A stretch of 64,000 nucleotides of DNA from Parietaria judaica (Eukaryota > Streptophyta > Magnoliopsida > Rosales > Urticaceae): NCBI GenBank assembly GCA_954871525.1, contig OX940871.1, positions 24,464,586 to 24,528,585 of the forward strand, in the 5' to 3' direction. Shown here one piece after another: positions 11,295 to 23,500 of this stretch (position 1 is the stretch's first letter; the number at the start of each line of letters is the position of its first letter). The position numbers were made by a program, and so were the translations under genes. The notes under the pieces were generated by a model, which was given only the letters and a program-made list of their open reading frames with translations, did not search any database and was not told the DNA's origin.

Positions 11295-13149
11295 CAAAGC
11301 GCCCTTTCAAAAATAGTCATATTAAGTATTAACCATTATAATCACATTAACCATTAATAAAATAGACAATGTTTAGCTATTTTATAAATAAAAACTTTTA
11401 AATTTTCTAAAATGTAATGTAAATATATGAATGTGTCTATTCACTTTAAATCTTTAATTTTGATTTTTTTTTAATGAATTGGCATTCATGGAATTGATTT
11501 ATTTTGAAATTTTAGATAACCGACAAGACAATTATTTTATTTTGGAGGTTTTTATTTTATTTTTAATCTTGCATAAACTAAAAAATTTAACAAATACGAA
11601 AAATTAATCCAAGACTAGCTCAGCTTCTCAACATAATAAATTAATGCCAGAACCTCACATGATCATCAAAAATTACCAGGCTGGGTTAAGTATACATCTC
11701 TCTATATAGTGTAATACCAATATTCTATATCTAAAAAGAAAGAACATATTGTGGGTTGACTTTCTTTTTCTCAATTTCAAACGTGATACTAACTTTTCAA
11801 AACTAATCCAACCCCTTCAGTTGAAAACTGACAATTTATATAATATATATATATATATATATATAATGTCCAACAAGAATATGAAAAAAGGGATGTAAAT
11901 TGACTTACAATAACAAACTGATGTAAAAATAATAATACTAAAAAGAGTTGAATATTGGTATATGAGTCCAAGAACTTAACTTCAGGATCACGTGCTGTAC
12001 TTGTACTGGCCATTTGCATTTGGATGCCGGAAATATAGCTATATATATTAGCAAATTGGCCCTTCCTTTACGAGAAATGCGCAGATTTTACCTTTCCGCT
12101 TTCGAAACGGAATTATTAGATTATTTATTATTATTTTAATGTCAATTTAGTCCATTTATTTTAGAAATATCTGAAATTTTATTTCTTATAATTACTTCGG
12201 GATGGAGTTGACCCTTTAAACAATCAATTAATATTTGAAAAAATAAGAAAACTATCTCTACTTAAAAAAAAAAAAAACATAAATATTTCTGTGACATTTA
12301 CATATCTTTCTTGGACAAGCGAGTGCAAATCCACACCAAAATAAAAAATAAAAAATAGGATGTATTTTTTTTACTCGAATCCACACATCCAACATAAAAA
12401 TGAAAAATCTTTTTAAAAAAAAATTGTACGAAACACTCATTTAGCTACAGACCTTTTTAAAAACTATATCCATTGTATGAAAATTGATAGTTTTTAAAAA
12501 AAAATTGTGCAAAATAGATATATTTGATTAATAAACTTTTTCTAAAATTTATTAACAAACCATAAGCGTAAACAACTCATCCCTTAGCGATAACTGTGTG
12601 TCTAGAAATATCTGTCATCTTTTAAAGTAGATGATTATGCAGCAACAAATTCCAAAGTTCCTAATCATAACAACCTCATCTATAAATGACCCGATTTGTG
12701 TGGACTATGCCGTGCCGTCACAGTCACTTTTTTATTGGTTTCACACACACACACACACTGAATGAATGATATGTAAAATCTATATATGTGCAAGTAATAT
12801 AAAAGAAATATTCAGATCGATCAATCATGAGATGAGAATCATTGGGAGATCATATAAGTAAAGAATACAAATAAAAGAGTGACTCATTTATTTACATTTA
12901 AGCTTGCCATATATATAGTATATACACATGCAAAAGTGAAATGAATCCAAAGAAATACATTAAAAATCTGTATGAATTCTCATTTTCTAAGACATCAGTG
13001 TACCATACATGTAATGAACGAGCAAATCAACTAGGCATTGTTTTCCTTTTAAATGGACTATGTATTATAAGAATATAATAATAATAATAATAATAATAAT
13101 ACACGATCTTATAATAAAGTGGAAAAAAAAGAAAAAGACCTCAGCAATG
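11295..13149. other. AT-rich intergenic sequence, no gene seen
   Basis: Contains an AT microsatellite (about 11843-11865), a short CA run (about 12743-12758) and, next to the CLE gene, an (ATA/AAT)n tract (13074-13101). Short frames here are low complexity. The CLE 3' UTR would lie at the right edge, just below 13150. Confidence 0.5.
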
Positions 13150-13443
13150 TCAATGGTGCAAAGGGTTCGGGCCAGTTGGCACAAGGCGCTTCTCCTCACC
13201 GTATCTCGGGTCAATCTCGTTGGAGACACTCTCGTGTCGGTGACGGTGCCTCCGGTGCCGGTGTCGGTGTCGGTGTTGGTGCTTGAGAAACGGCTTGAAG
13301 TCGAACTTCGACGACAGTCTCCGGCTGTTGCCGCTGACCAAACTAGTGTCGCTGAAACCGAACCGTCCGATTTGGAAGAAGCAGAAGAACGAGAGAGAGA
13401 GGCAAAGAATGAGACGAAGGAAGTGCTTGATCATCACAGCCAT
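13150..13443 (-). CDS. CLE: CLE signalling-peptide precursor (CLE9-13 type)
   Basis: A single-exon precursor of 97 residues. CLE precursors are secreted, and the C-terminal dodecapeptide is cut out, hydroxylated and perceived by CLAVATA1/BAM-type receptor kinases to control meristem, vascular or stomatal lineages. Residues 5-25 form a hydrophobic signal peptide, 26-54 are variable, 55-70 are an almost pure His/Arg tract, and 86-97 are the mature motif RLVPTGPNPLHH ending exactly at the stop. The motif is preceded by YGEEK, as in Arabidopsis CLE9-13 (from memory). Position 5 is Thr rather than the Ser usual in that group; Thr also occurs elsewhere in the family. The key Pro4, Gly6, Pro7, Asn8, Pro9 and His11 are present. 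The first ATG in this frame is used. A longer frame starting at 13552 overlaps the start in another frame. Confidence 0.9.
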   Translation of the reverse strand: MAVMIKHFLRLILCLSLSFFCFFQIGRFGFSDTSLVSGNSRRLSSKFDFKPFLKHQHRHRHRHRRHRHRHESVSNEIDPRYGEEKRLVPTGPNPLHH

Positions 13444-15229
13444 GGAGAAGAGTCCGTGGATGAAAGGAGAATAGGAGATTGCATGGAGAGATGAATGAGA
13501 AGCAAATAAAAGAGAGTGTGAAGCTGGCTTGTTGTGGGTTAATTTGAAGCATAAGAAATGGTGTATCTATGGAGGGTTGACATAGCTATAAATGGCTTCT
13601 TCTTCTTCTTCTCTCTTTAATGGAGGAGCATTCTTGCTTGTTCCAATGAATCTTCCTTGGCTTTGAAGGAACAAAGCTGTTAATTGTCAAACAATGAATT
13701 GTATATTAATTGGGTCACCCAAATAGATATCATACAAGACTTGCGATATTATCGCGCAACTCATACCATTTTCCACGCTTAATCTATTGAAATTTGTAAA
13801 CACGTCTCTAATTCCACAATACATTTATATATATGTGGGAAATTTGCGTTTTTATTTTTTATACATTTTTTACTTTTTAAAAAGTCAAAATATACCCTCT
13901 AACTATAATTTGACAATGCTGCCCTTTTTAATTTTTTTATTTTAAAAATATTCAAGATTCTTTGAATTGGCGATTGGTAAAATTTTAGATTTTGAAAAAT
14001 TATGTTGTAAATTTAGGAGGTCCCGAACCCTCTTTTTTTTTTTCTTTCTTTCAAGGACCTAGAGATCCGGGTTCGAATTGGTTGGGGTCTGCCAGTTTTA
14101 TTTATTTTTTTAAAAAAAAAGTAAGGTTTGTTTGATCAGAGCCATTGGTTCAAAATGATCCAACAGCTCTGAACAAAGAGTAGTTATCAATAAAAATAAA
14201 ATTATAAAAAAAAAAAAAGGCAGACTCGGACTTTTGGAAGAAAAAATGTTGGGACTATTAATGCGACCCTTTGACATTTACAGGACTATTGAAAATATAT
14301 ATGGTATATTTTTCAATTGTAAAATATTAAAACACAATTCTAAAATTATAAATAAGAGTCAATTTGGATATTTAAAATTGTGAATAAGAGTCACTTTGAG
14401 TTTATATTTTAACTGTTATTTTTTTAATTAGAAAATATATTTTCGCAAAAAGTGTCTGTTTATTTATTTTAGTTTTTTTTTAACGTTATGGACTCGACTC
14501 TTAAAGTGTTCTTCCCATTTAGTTTCTTCTTTGATTAATTATTTTTATTAATTGGGAATTTTTTTTCTTTTACACCCTTATGCAAATGAGGATAACTGGA
14601 GAAACTTGTCCACTTGAAATATTTTACACTATTTCAATGTCAAATTTTCCTTTGCATACCATAAAGATTCATTTTTTTGTACCTGCTAGTTTCAAAAGAA
14701 AGAAAGAAAAATACATCAAATATCTATTTTAGTTTTCTTTACCCTCTCGTAGCATTTTTTTTCCATGACCCTCAGTTTTTTTTTTTTTTTTTTTTTTATC
14801 TTTGAGCTACATTTATATAGATTTTTAACTTGGGAAAAACACAATTAAAATGTATATTTATGAAAAAAGTATTAAAACTTAATTCAATTAGTGCAGTGCA
14901 TTGACGACAAAACTATACAAAATTAGAAAAATAGTGGGATTGTTATTTTTCATACTCGCTTTTTTTATTTTACCAAATAGCTGAAGATCACCCACATAGT
15001 GATCCCGTGTCAAATTTATTAATAGAACGCTCACTTATAGCGGAGGAAAACCATGGTAACACGGTTATAGAAGGGAATTACTATATTTTGACAAAAAAAA
15101 CATCTCATATATCAAAATTATAACACAGACACAAACCAACTAAAACAAAATAAACTATAAATAAACTTAACATATGCAGTTTTATTTTTGTCTAACCTAA
15201 ACGGACTTTTTATATTTCCAGGAAGCTGA
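13444..15229. other. CLE upstream region and AT-rich repeats
   Basis: The first 200 bases or so upstream of the CLE start contain CT-rich leader-like sequence on the minus strand. Beyond about 13800 the sequence is low-complexity, with long T and A runs at about 14029-14043, 14205-14219 and 14777-14799. A GGTTCGAATT word near 14072 resembles a tRNA B box, but no A box was found with it. No gene supported. Confidence 0.45.
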
Positions 15230-15345
15230 TTAGAGCTTGAATATAAACTCTCTCTACCTTCAACACCCAAGCGAGTCATCGCATCTGCTACTTGGTTCCC
15301 CTCTCTATAAAAATGTTTGAATTGAATAATTTGAACCATCTAATA
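15230..15345 (-). pseudogene. LINE ribonuclease H scrap
   Basis: On the minus strand this translates to FKHFYREGNQVADAMTRLG. This matches the C-terminal signature of the ribonuclease H domain of plant L1-type LINEs (usually H-Y-REGN-VAD-LA-LG). Only about 20-40 residues remain and the flanks do not continue the domain, so this is a fragment. Confidence 0.65.
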
Positions 15346-15779
15346 AAAATTATATTAGATACTAAATAAGTTTAGGATGAATACTAAAAAAAAGTTATAT
15401 GATTATGAATAAATATAATTAAATATTCAAAAGTTCCAACTTATAACAGTATTTTTCAACAAATACAGCTAAACTAAGTAACTCAATCATACTAATTAAA
15501 CAAAACTTAGAAACTAATTTAGTAATTTTGTTGTGCAAAGTGAAATTTTGTGACATTGGTAAATCTTGATATAAAAAATTATAGAAGCACCGAGCACGTA
15601 TCTATAAGAACATCCATCAAAACAACAAGAAATTTGAAAATGTACCTTAAAAATTGCAAAATCTTAAACTTAGGTATTTTTGCCACACAAAGTGAAGATA
15701 TTGATGAATTGATAAATATGAAAGTAAGGAACCATAGAATCTTATATATATATATATATAGCAATATTAATGAGAATGG

Positions 15780-17010
15780 AAAAGAAACTTGTTAGTCATG
15801 TGACAGGTGACATAGTCGGTGAGTCACAGTCACTTCACTCTCGGCACCCAATCAAGTCGATGACATTCAGTCAACGACGGATCAGCGACGAAGATATCTT
15901 TGGATATCGAGGATGCTCTATAAATACCCAGATGGGTCATCTGAGAGGAAAGACGAGAATGAGATCTGATTAATTTGTTACAAATGGAGTTTATTTTAGA
16001 AAAGAAATACAGAGAAGATAAACGAAAGAGATACGATTCTCGTGGGCTCCGTCAAGCTCCGAGCCGCAGCGACGATGACGTCGATCTCAAAGACTCCTAA
16101 GGCCAAAAATCTGCAAAAGAAGAAATCGGATTAATGGAGCCTAGGCGCGTTCGACGCTTCCCTTGAAGCAGATTCAGTCCCTCCCTTGAAGCAAATTCAT
16201 TTTATAGAGAAATATCCTACATAATTATCAGTGAGACCCAGATCGCAAATACCAAAGTTACAGAGAGAAAGACTCAAGGGATTCTTTGGAGGGAAACGCA
16301 GAGGAGCAAGATACGCTCTGAGGAATCACTGGAGAGGAGTTGCCGGAGAAGAAGTGACGTTGTAACGTGAAGGGAGGTCCACAACGGAGGTGGAGAGTCG
16401 ACTCGCAGTCCTCTTGGAGCATCTCAGTGATGGACATCACGGCGTCAGGGAAAGCTTCTTCAAAGATTGGTGATTCAATCCTCTTTGTATCGTCGAAAGA
16501 GATTCACACCAGGAGGTGCGAGTACGCACGGTTGGTGGGTTGACCGGGGTCTTGCGGGAACGGCAATCAGGATCCTCCTACGGTGTCACCGGAGGTGGTG
16601 ACGGAAACCGTGGGTATGAGGGATTGGCCGGCAAGGGGAAGCGAAGACGGAGACAGAGGTTGAGCGACGGGGAGTACACAAAGCTTGAGTCTTGATCTTT
16701 AACGAAGACGGCACGAGCTTCAGCGAGAAGAAAAAGCTGTGTGGGACCGCAGAGGGTGTTTGGGACGATTAGGAAGGGGTTCATCGGGAAGATTACTTTG
16801 GCTAAAGTCCCTATCTTCTGTAACTGGTAGTTGTGTATAATATTGTATATATCTTGTCGAGTATCAATAAAGAATTGATTCTGTCCATGAAGTTGTTAAT
16901 TTTGTCGTGATTCTGCTTAGTTAATCATTTTGTGATTTGTTCGGGTGTTGTTGGTTGCTCAGGTTGTTGGTGATATCCCGAAAAAACCTAAAAATCATAA
17001 AACGCAATAC
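15780..17010 (+). mobile_element. LTR-like retroelement block, GC-richer
   Basis: A region with clearly higher GC than its surroundings. It has a TATA box in CTATAAATACCCAG (about 15919-15932), a leader-like stretch, and a polyadenylation-type AATAAAG near 16867 followed by T-rich sequence. This is the promoter-to-polyA arrangement of an LTR or a small retroelement. Minus-strand frames at 16258-16440 and 16578-16784 are proline/serine-rich and match nothing I recognise. No matching TG...CA ends and duplication were found, and no reverse transcriptase is present. Confidence 0.4.
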
Positions 17011-18830
17011 TTAATTGGATAAATCTGTAAGTAAACAACTGTAGAATCACGTGAACACACACATATATATATATACATCACCAACTAGTACTTCATTCGC
17101 TTTAAAATTGAAATGCAGTATTAAAAGTTGTTAAACCAACTGAATATTTTAAGACTAAAACATTGTTATGGAAATCTCGAAGAAAAAAAAAACTATAACA
17201 TTCAAAGAAAGAAAAAAAATACTTAGGTCTATATCGACACATTTTTGAACAACTTGAGAATAAATGTCGGTATTAACCCAATATAAAATAACCATCAACT
17301 TTGTATAAGTGTTTTGCAAAAAAAAAAAAAACAAATATATATATATATACATGTCATATAATGCCATCTTAATTAAATTAACTTTATACATTTTTTACGG
17401 AAAAAATTCCTAATTAAAATGGCATAACAATGATAAATGTTAATAACTAAAAAAAATATAATTCATAAAAAATCAAAATAACAAAAAAAAAAAAAAATCC
17501 CCCAAAACCTACTCAAAAGTGCATAATATTGTCTTGTCTTTAGGCAAATGTAGATCTCGGAAATTACACTTCGGGAGTATACTTTAGCTGCTTTGATTTT
17601 ATTTTATGAAAGAAAAACTCCCTTATATTGATTCAGTTATTTGTGTTTTTGGCTTCGCATAATTTTTTTACACGAGGCATTACACCGCGTATTGGTTCTT
17701 TCATCACATAAATTGCTCTTATATTATTTAGTCTATAGTATATGATCGATCCTCCAAGCAAAAATTAAACAAATAAATATAAAATTATAAATATATATAT
17801 TTGTATATGTGTATATATAGACATATAATACAGCGCACTCATGAAGAGAAGGCAATGTTTCAGGGTTGAATATTTGAACCAGTCTGGTATAGCGTTATGC
17901 ACACATAAGCCAGGGCTAGCTCTCTCCAACATGGAAATATATTCATATATATATATCATATATGTGTGTGTGAATATATATATATATATATAATATTGTG
18001 TTATTTCTAATCTGTCATATTCTTAATTTATATCATTTTATTTGATGGATCGTGGTCACCGTCCTGCAAAATTGTTATACATAAACGATTAGACCTTTTC
18101 AAATATAATCATATAGTATTATTAAGGCTTTATATTATAAAAATATAGTCAATGTCATAAAAGAAGTCGATAGGCTTGCAATTACACGCCAAAGCTGCGT
18201 GGGAGAAAAAACATTTCCTTCAACTAGACTCGACCTTAATTAATTTGTCTCTCTATATTATTTTTTCTATATAAGTATATATATGCCCGTTAGTCCCTTA
18301 TTTTGGTACAAGTACCCAATTTTATACCAAGTAAGTCGGTTTATTTTTTATCTCTTTTACTAGCGACAATAGTACCTAAAGATTTCAAAGCAGTAACAAG
18401 CTCCATGTTTGTCCATCGATAGTTGATTTTCGTTAAGCTAGAGATAGTTATATATATCTACTCTAGTTTAGTATCTCTAGGTAAATAAAAATGTTGAATA
18501 ATATTTTTTACAATTTAATCGTAGACGTAAATGTGTTTCTCGTATAACAAACTTCAACGGGATATAGATAGAATTACACCTCGACGTTATCACGTGGTTT
18601 TGGAGTATTGCTACATTTAAATAACTATAAAAAAAGGGGGAATATTATAGTGCATTGAGTAATATGATTCTATACTTATGCCGTAAATACCCTTATAAAA
18701 AAACTCTCACTTCATGCATACGTATAGGTGTTTCAAAATAATAGGTCATATAAGCATTCGGGAATCTTAGTGTGGAATATGGTTTAATCTAATATTGATT
18801 TGTGAGGATAGAGATAGTATAGAAATGGAA

Positions 18831-18879
<49 letters not shown>

Positions 18880-19329
18880 CAATTATGAGGGAATTTTAGT
18901 AATTGCAATTTATGGTATAAGCATTTGAAAAATGTTAATGATTATAAATTGAAGCAACTTTACTTGAAAAGTAATGGTTGGGTATGCCTCTTATTTAGAT
19001 GACCAACAAAGTACAAAGATCCATTATTGTTGAATGTGCAAACACGATCTTCAATACCAGAAATTGTTATTTTTGCATATCTTAAGGAAGAGGAAATTGA
19101 CTTTGAATTTGGCTTTTTGTTGCTAACCAGGGCTTCTTGTAGCCTAATATAACACTAGAATCTCTTAATATATATCATTCTTATGAAAATACTAATCACT
19201 AATGTCTAAAATTGATTATTTAGTGGTAGTTCCATTGCTATATAGTAGATTTAGGCCGGAAAGATCGGTTATATCTATTAACATCGTCGATGATGTGGCA
19301 CGTGACAATTGATGGCTGAGTTGAAACTG
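17011..19329. other. AT-rich intergenic sequence with microsatellites
   Basis: Contains AT runs at about 17060-17080, 17950-17994 and a long one at 18837-18878, plus poly-A stretches near 17319 and 17481. No coding region or RNA gene was recognised. Confidence 0.55.
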
Positions 19330-19893
19330 AAATCGCATCTACCTATAATTGGTATTCCGTTTCGGCTTCGATAATATCGATTTTTTTAACCACATTTCCC
19401 GCTTCTAAAATCCACTAAAAAATTATAATGCAAAGAAGTAATAAATTCTCAAAGTACATAAATGATTTGTTACAAGTCCATTAAATATTGAAGCAAGAAG
19501 TGATAACTCAAAATATGACCAATAAAAATAAGCTCTAAGTTCCAAGTTCTTATTATCAACAATTACATCAAACAATTTTTACCACCCACAACTACATCAT
19601 TAAACAAGTACCGTCAGAAAATAATTATTTGACAAAAGAGTGTATAGAAAAATTATTTTCCATATCGTGATAAGTATGACTATTAGCGATAGAAAATATA
19701 ATATAAGATTTAGTGATAAAGCGATATAAACGGGTATGCGGTTGCGATTGCGATTGCGGTTTTTCTATCAAAACCGAAAACCCTCTTTTAATCTAATCCG
19801 GGTATTCATTTTTTTTTTGTTATAGCCGCTTTAATAGCAATTACGGTTTAATCGATTAAGTATTCGGTTTACGGTTTCTTTTGTTCACTCCTA
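19330..19893 (+). repeat. Dispersed repeat, copy 2 (CGGTTT-rich)
   Basis: Second copy of the repeat at 7421-7965, same orientation. It shares AATATCGAT, AACCACATTT and the end block ATTCGGTTTACGGTTTC followed by TTTTGTTCAC. The two are well diverged, so insertion was not recent. Confidence 0.6.
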
Positions 19894-20587
19894 ATAAACA
19901 CAATTGTTAAATGAGTCGGGTATGTGTCTCATCTTCATAAACGAGTAATAAATTGCACGGGTATTAAGAAAAAAAATTATAACACTATAAATTAGAATTT
20001 CTATAAATCAAATTATTAAGACCAAATAATTATATTACACTATTGAAGTTATATAACAATGATTGAGACCAAATAGTTTAGTGACGTCAATTAAAATCCA
20101 AATACAATATTTGAAGAAGTTATTAATTAATCTGAGTATAAATTTACTAAATTCTAGTTGGATTAGTTATTTCACCTGTTGGTCTATACAAAGACTCATC
20201 GATTGCCTGTTAACCCATAAAATTAAACCAATAAATTGCTGGTCGACAATCTTTACATAAACACTAATTCTACAAGAATGGTATTATAATCTTATTCTTT
20301 TAAGACAAGAAACGACCACAAGCAAATACCATATCCACTATTTTTTTCATGTTGCAGAATAATTGCAAGTGAAGGGTTATCTCATTCATATATTATGATT
20401 TAAAGCGTGGATACTAACCCATTGCGGATATTTCTTAATCACGGGAGGAAAAACCGCTCGGTTTCATGCTTCGGGAGTCAGATATGTATGGCAATCTTCA
20501 GCCCATTCCCGGTGATTACTATGACATCGCAGCACAACTGAATAATTACAAATCTCTAATTCACGAAAACTGAAGTAACGTTTAGTA

Positions 20588-23500
20588 TTAGCCCTCTTCC
20601 CAGTCGATGTCGTCGTCTTCCTCGTCATCTGCTGCAGCATCGGCTTCGACGTTCAAATCAACTCTGTAAGCTTCCGTAGGATTACCTGTACAACAAAAAC
20701 GCCAACGCCTTTCGATATCGAATCCTTGAAATCAACAAATACGAAATGTTCTTAATTTTCTTGCCACCTTCAAAAAGAAGGCATATTTTATTTAAAAAGA
20801 GAACAACTTTTCTTTTGTTGCGCTTTCAAGAATCTGTTTCTATTGAAATATAAATGAAGCACTAAAAAGGATACAATAAATAAACATAACCAGACCCAAT
20901 AAAAACAGTATTTAGGGTCTCTTACTCTGAGTCCGATTAAAGTTTATTAAGAATGTTTTAACTACTTAATAACTTATTGGATCCTACCGAACAAGTCAGT
21001 TATTAATATTATAGTTATTTAAATATTTTAAAATATAGTCATGAACAAGTACTATAGATATTTTGATAATATGAATATTTAGTTCTCAATTAAACATAAT
21101 GTTGGATAATTATCTTAGATAATTTTCTATTTCATAACGTTTGTTGTATGTTTAAAAGATTATCTTAAATCTTAAATAAAGATAATCAATATTTATTGAT
21201 ACTTATGTAATAAAATTAATTTCAAATAAAAACGGCATTCATATCTTAAAATAGAAACATATTTAATTTTAAATCTCTTGATATTTAGATCTGCTTTGAC
21301 AAATTAATCCAAGGCAACCAAAAACAGTGTTCAACTTTTTAATAAAAGAATGTTTGCTAATAACTTGGAAAAAAAAACATTGGTGGATATCTAAACTAAA
21401 GATTAATTTCAAAATGAGAATGTACATACCTGCAACTGGAGATTCTGCCCACTCAACATCATCATCTCCTTCGTCTTCGTCATTGCGTTTTGATTTCTCT
21501 CCTACCCGACGATCCGGAGAAATGCTGCTAGGCATTTGAATACTTGATGGTTCTTCTTGTTGCTTTGCAGCTTGTTCGACCTCTTGCTGTTTTTTTAACA
21601 AAGCGGCGTAGTAGGCTTTCACATACTCATCCTGTGAGATACGGGATAGGATATTTCCAGTCATGTCTTTGTAACACTCGTAGCATTATTCATGGTTTTA
21701 CTAAGTTAATCAGTTATGTCATGCAATTGTTTTGTTATCTTAGTTATTTATGTTTTAATGTGCTTAAGGGTTCATGTCATTGGGTTTTATTCTTTGGCCA
21801 GGACCATTAGGGTGTAATGTCTATTGATGATTTAGATGTTATTATTGATGATATTTGCGAATTGATATTGGGAGGTATCATTAGAACGGCCATCTCCCGG
21901 CCAAACAACATGTCCGCGCACGCTCTCGCCACGGAAGCTTATGTTAACTCTTTTTCTGTGAACTGTTTTCAGGCTACACCGATGATTTATTGTAAGACTC
22001 TGTTTCCCGTTTTATGAATATGATTTCCTTCTAAAAATAAGGAAAGATGGAAAACCAAAAAAAACCTCAAAAACAAGGGAAATGAAATATGCAGTGCACG
22101 ATTTTACGTACTTGTAAATTTTTCTTCTTATCGTCTTCAACGATCAACTTTTTGTCATCGGAATTATCTGCCGATGTTGAAGCACCATCCTTGTTTGCCT
22201 CTCGCTTGGCCTCTCCACGTTGTTCCTTGGTTAGGTTCATCCCTTGCTTGATCATCCAAGGAGGCAACACTTTAAGAGCTGTACTTGCAGCTTCGGATTT
22301 GACATCCTCTCCGTTGCCATCAGCTCCCGAAAAGGCAACTTCCACCTGTCAATATTTGCCCCGCGTATGGTTATTATTAGGTAAAAAATACAGTAACACA
22401 TTCAACTGATCAACACGTATATGAAATAAATTCTAATTTAACCTAAATTCAAAGTGAAGATAGAACTGGGGATATATCCAATAAGATAACTTTTATATCT
22501 TACCTAAATTCCAATTTATGTCATAAACAGATTTGATAACCAATGTTTAACATAGTGTTTTCAAGGCACGCCTTTGGGCCTTGGGAAACAAGTTCGCTAT
22601 GACGTGAACACCTCAACATTGGATAATAACACGTAAGCCTTCAATGGCATGTCACACCTCAATTGCACGGCTCGTGGGTGAGTTGAGGCATACGCCTCAA
22701 TGCATATGGTATTCATTGAGCTTATTTAAAGCCTCATAAATGTTTTTTCAGCATATTTTGTCTTTTGGAATATTTTAAAATTCAATTTGTTGAGAATTTG
22801 ATAGATATTGGTGTGCCACGGGAATTGAACATATCAAAGCGGCTAAGAGAACTATCAAAATGAATGCAAATGAAAGAAAAAAACTGTTGAAATGAAATCT
22901 AATTTGTTGACTATTCCTTCCCAAAATGAAGTGCAATTTAGGAAGAAAAAAAATACAATATATAATTATAGAATAAGAGATGCTACACGATTACCTTGGT
23001 ATCTCCAAGAAAAGGCATCGGTGTTCCACTTAATCCCTGAGACGATCGGGATGGATCATTGCCGTTAGCATCACCAGCTGCACGTGCAGCTAAGTGCGCC
23101 CTTGCTTCCCATGCTAGGAGGTTTCCGAACTCCGGAACAGGCAACTCTTTCACTCTCGCAAGTTGTTCCATTAGCGGTTTAAGCTGTACCTGCATTATTT
23201 ATCTTGACAGTTTATAAATGTCGGGAAAAACTATACCTTGAGATCATAAAGATACCACGTGCAGTTGAGCAATTTAAATATAAAATTTGGAAGGAAAAAA
23301 AAAGTAATTGAAAGCCAGCAACACCAACTAGAGGAATAAAAAATGAGTTTCGGAACAAACAGCCTAAACAGATAGAGATAATATGATAGTGTCACTTGAA
23401 AACTAAGTCCAGCACAACTAGGCCCCCTATTCGACTCTCAGCAAGTGTATTAGAAAATTTTATACTGTGTAAATTTAAATTGATACAGCAGATGCAATGT

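Noticed and set aside
14055..14100. SINE or tRNA fragment from the GGTTCGAATT word
   Set aside because: Only a B-box-like word is present. No A box, tail or target duplication was found.
16258..16784. Minus-strand gene in the GC-richer block
   Set aside because: The two frames are in different phases, separated by stops, and match no family I know. The plus strand shows retroelement-like signals instead.
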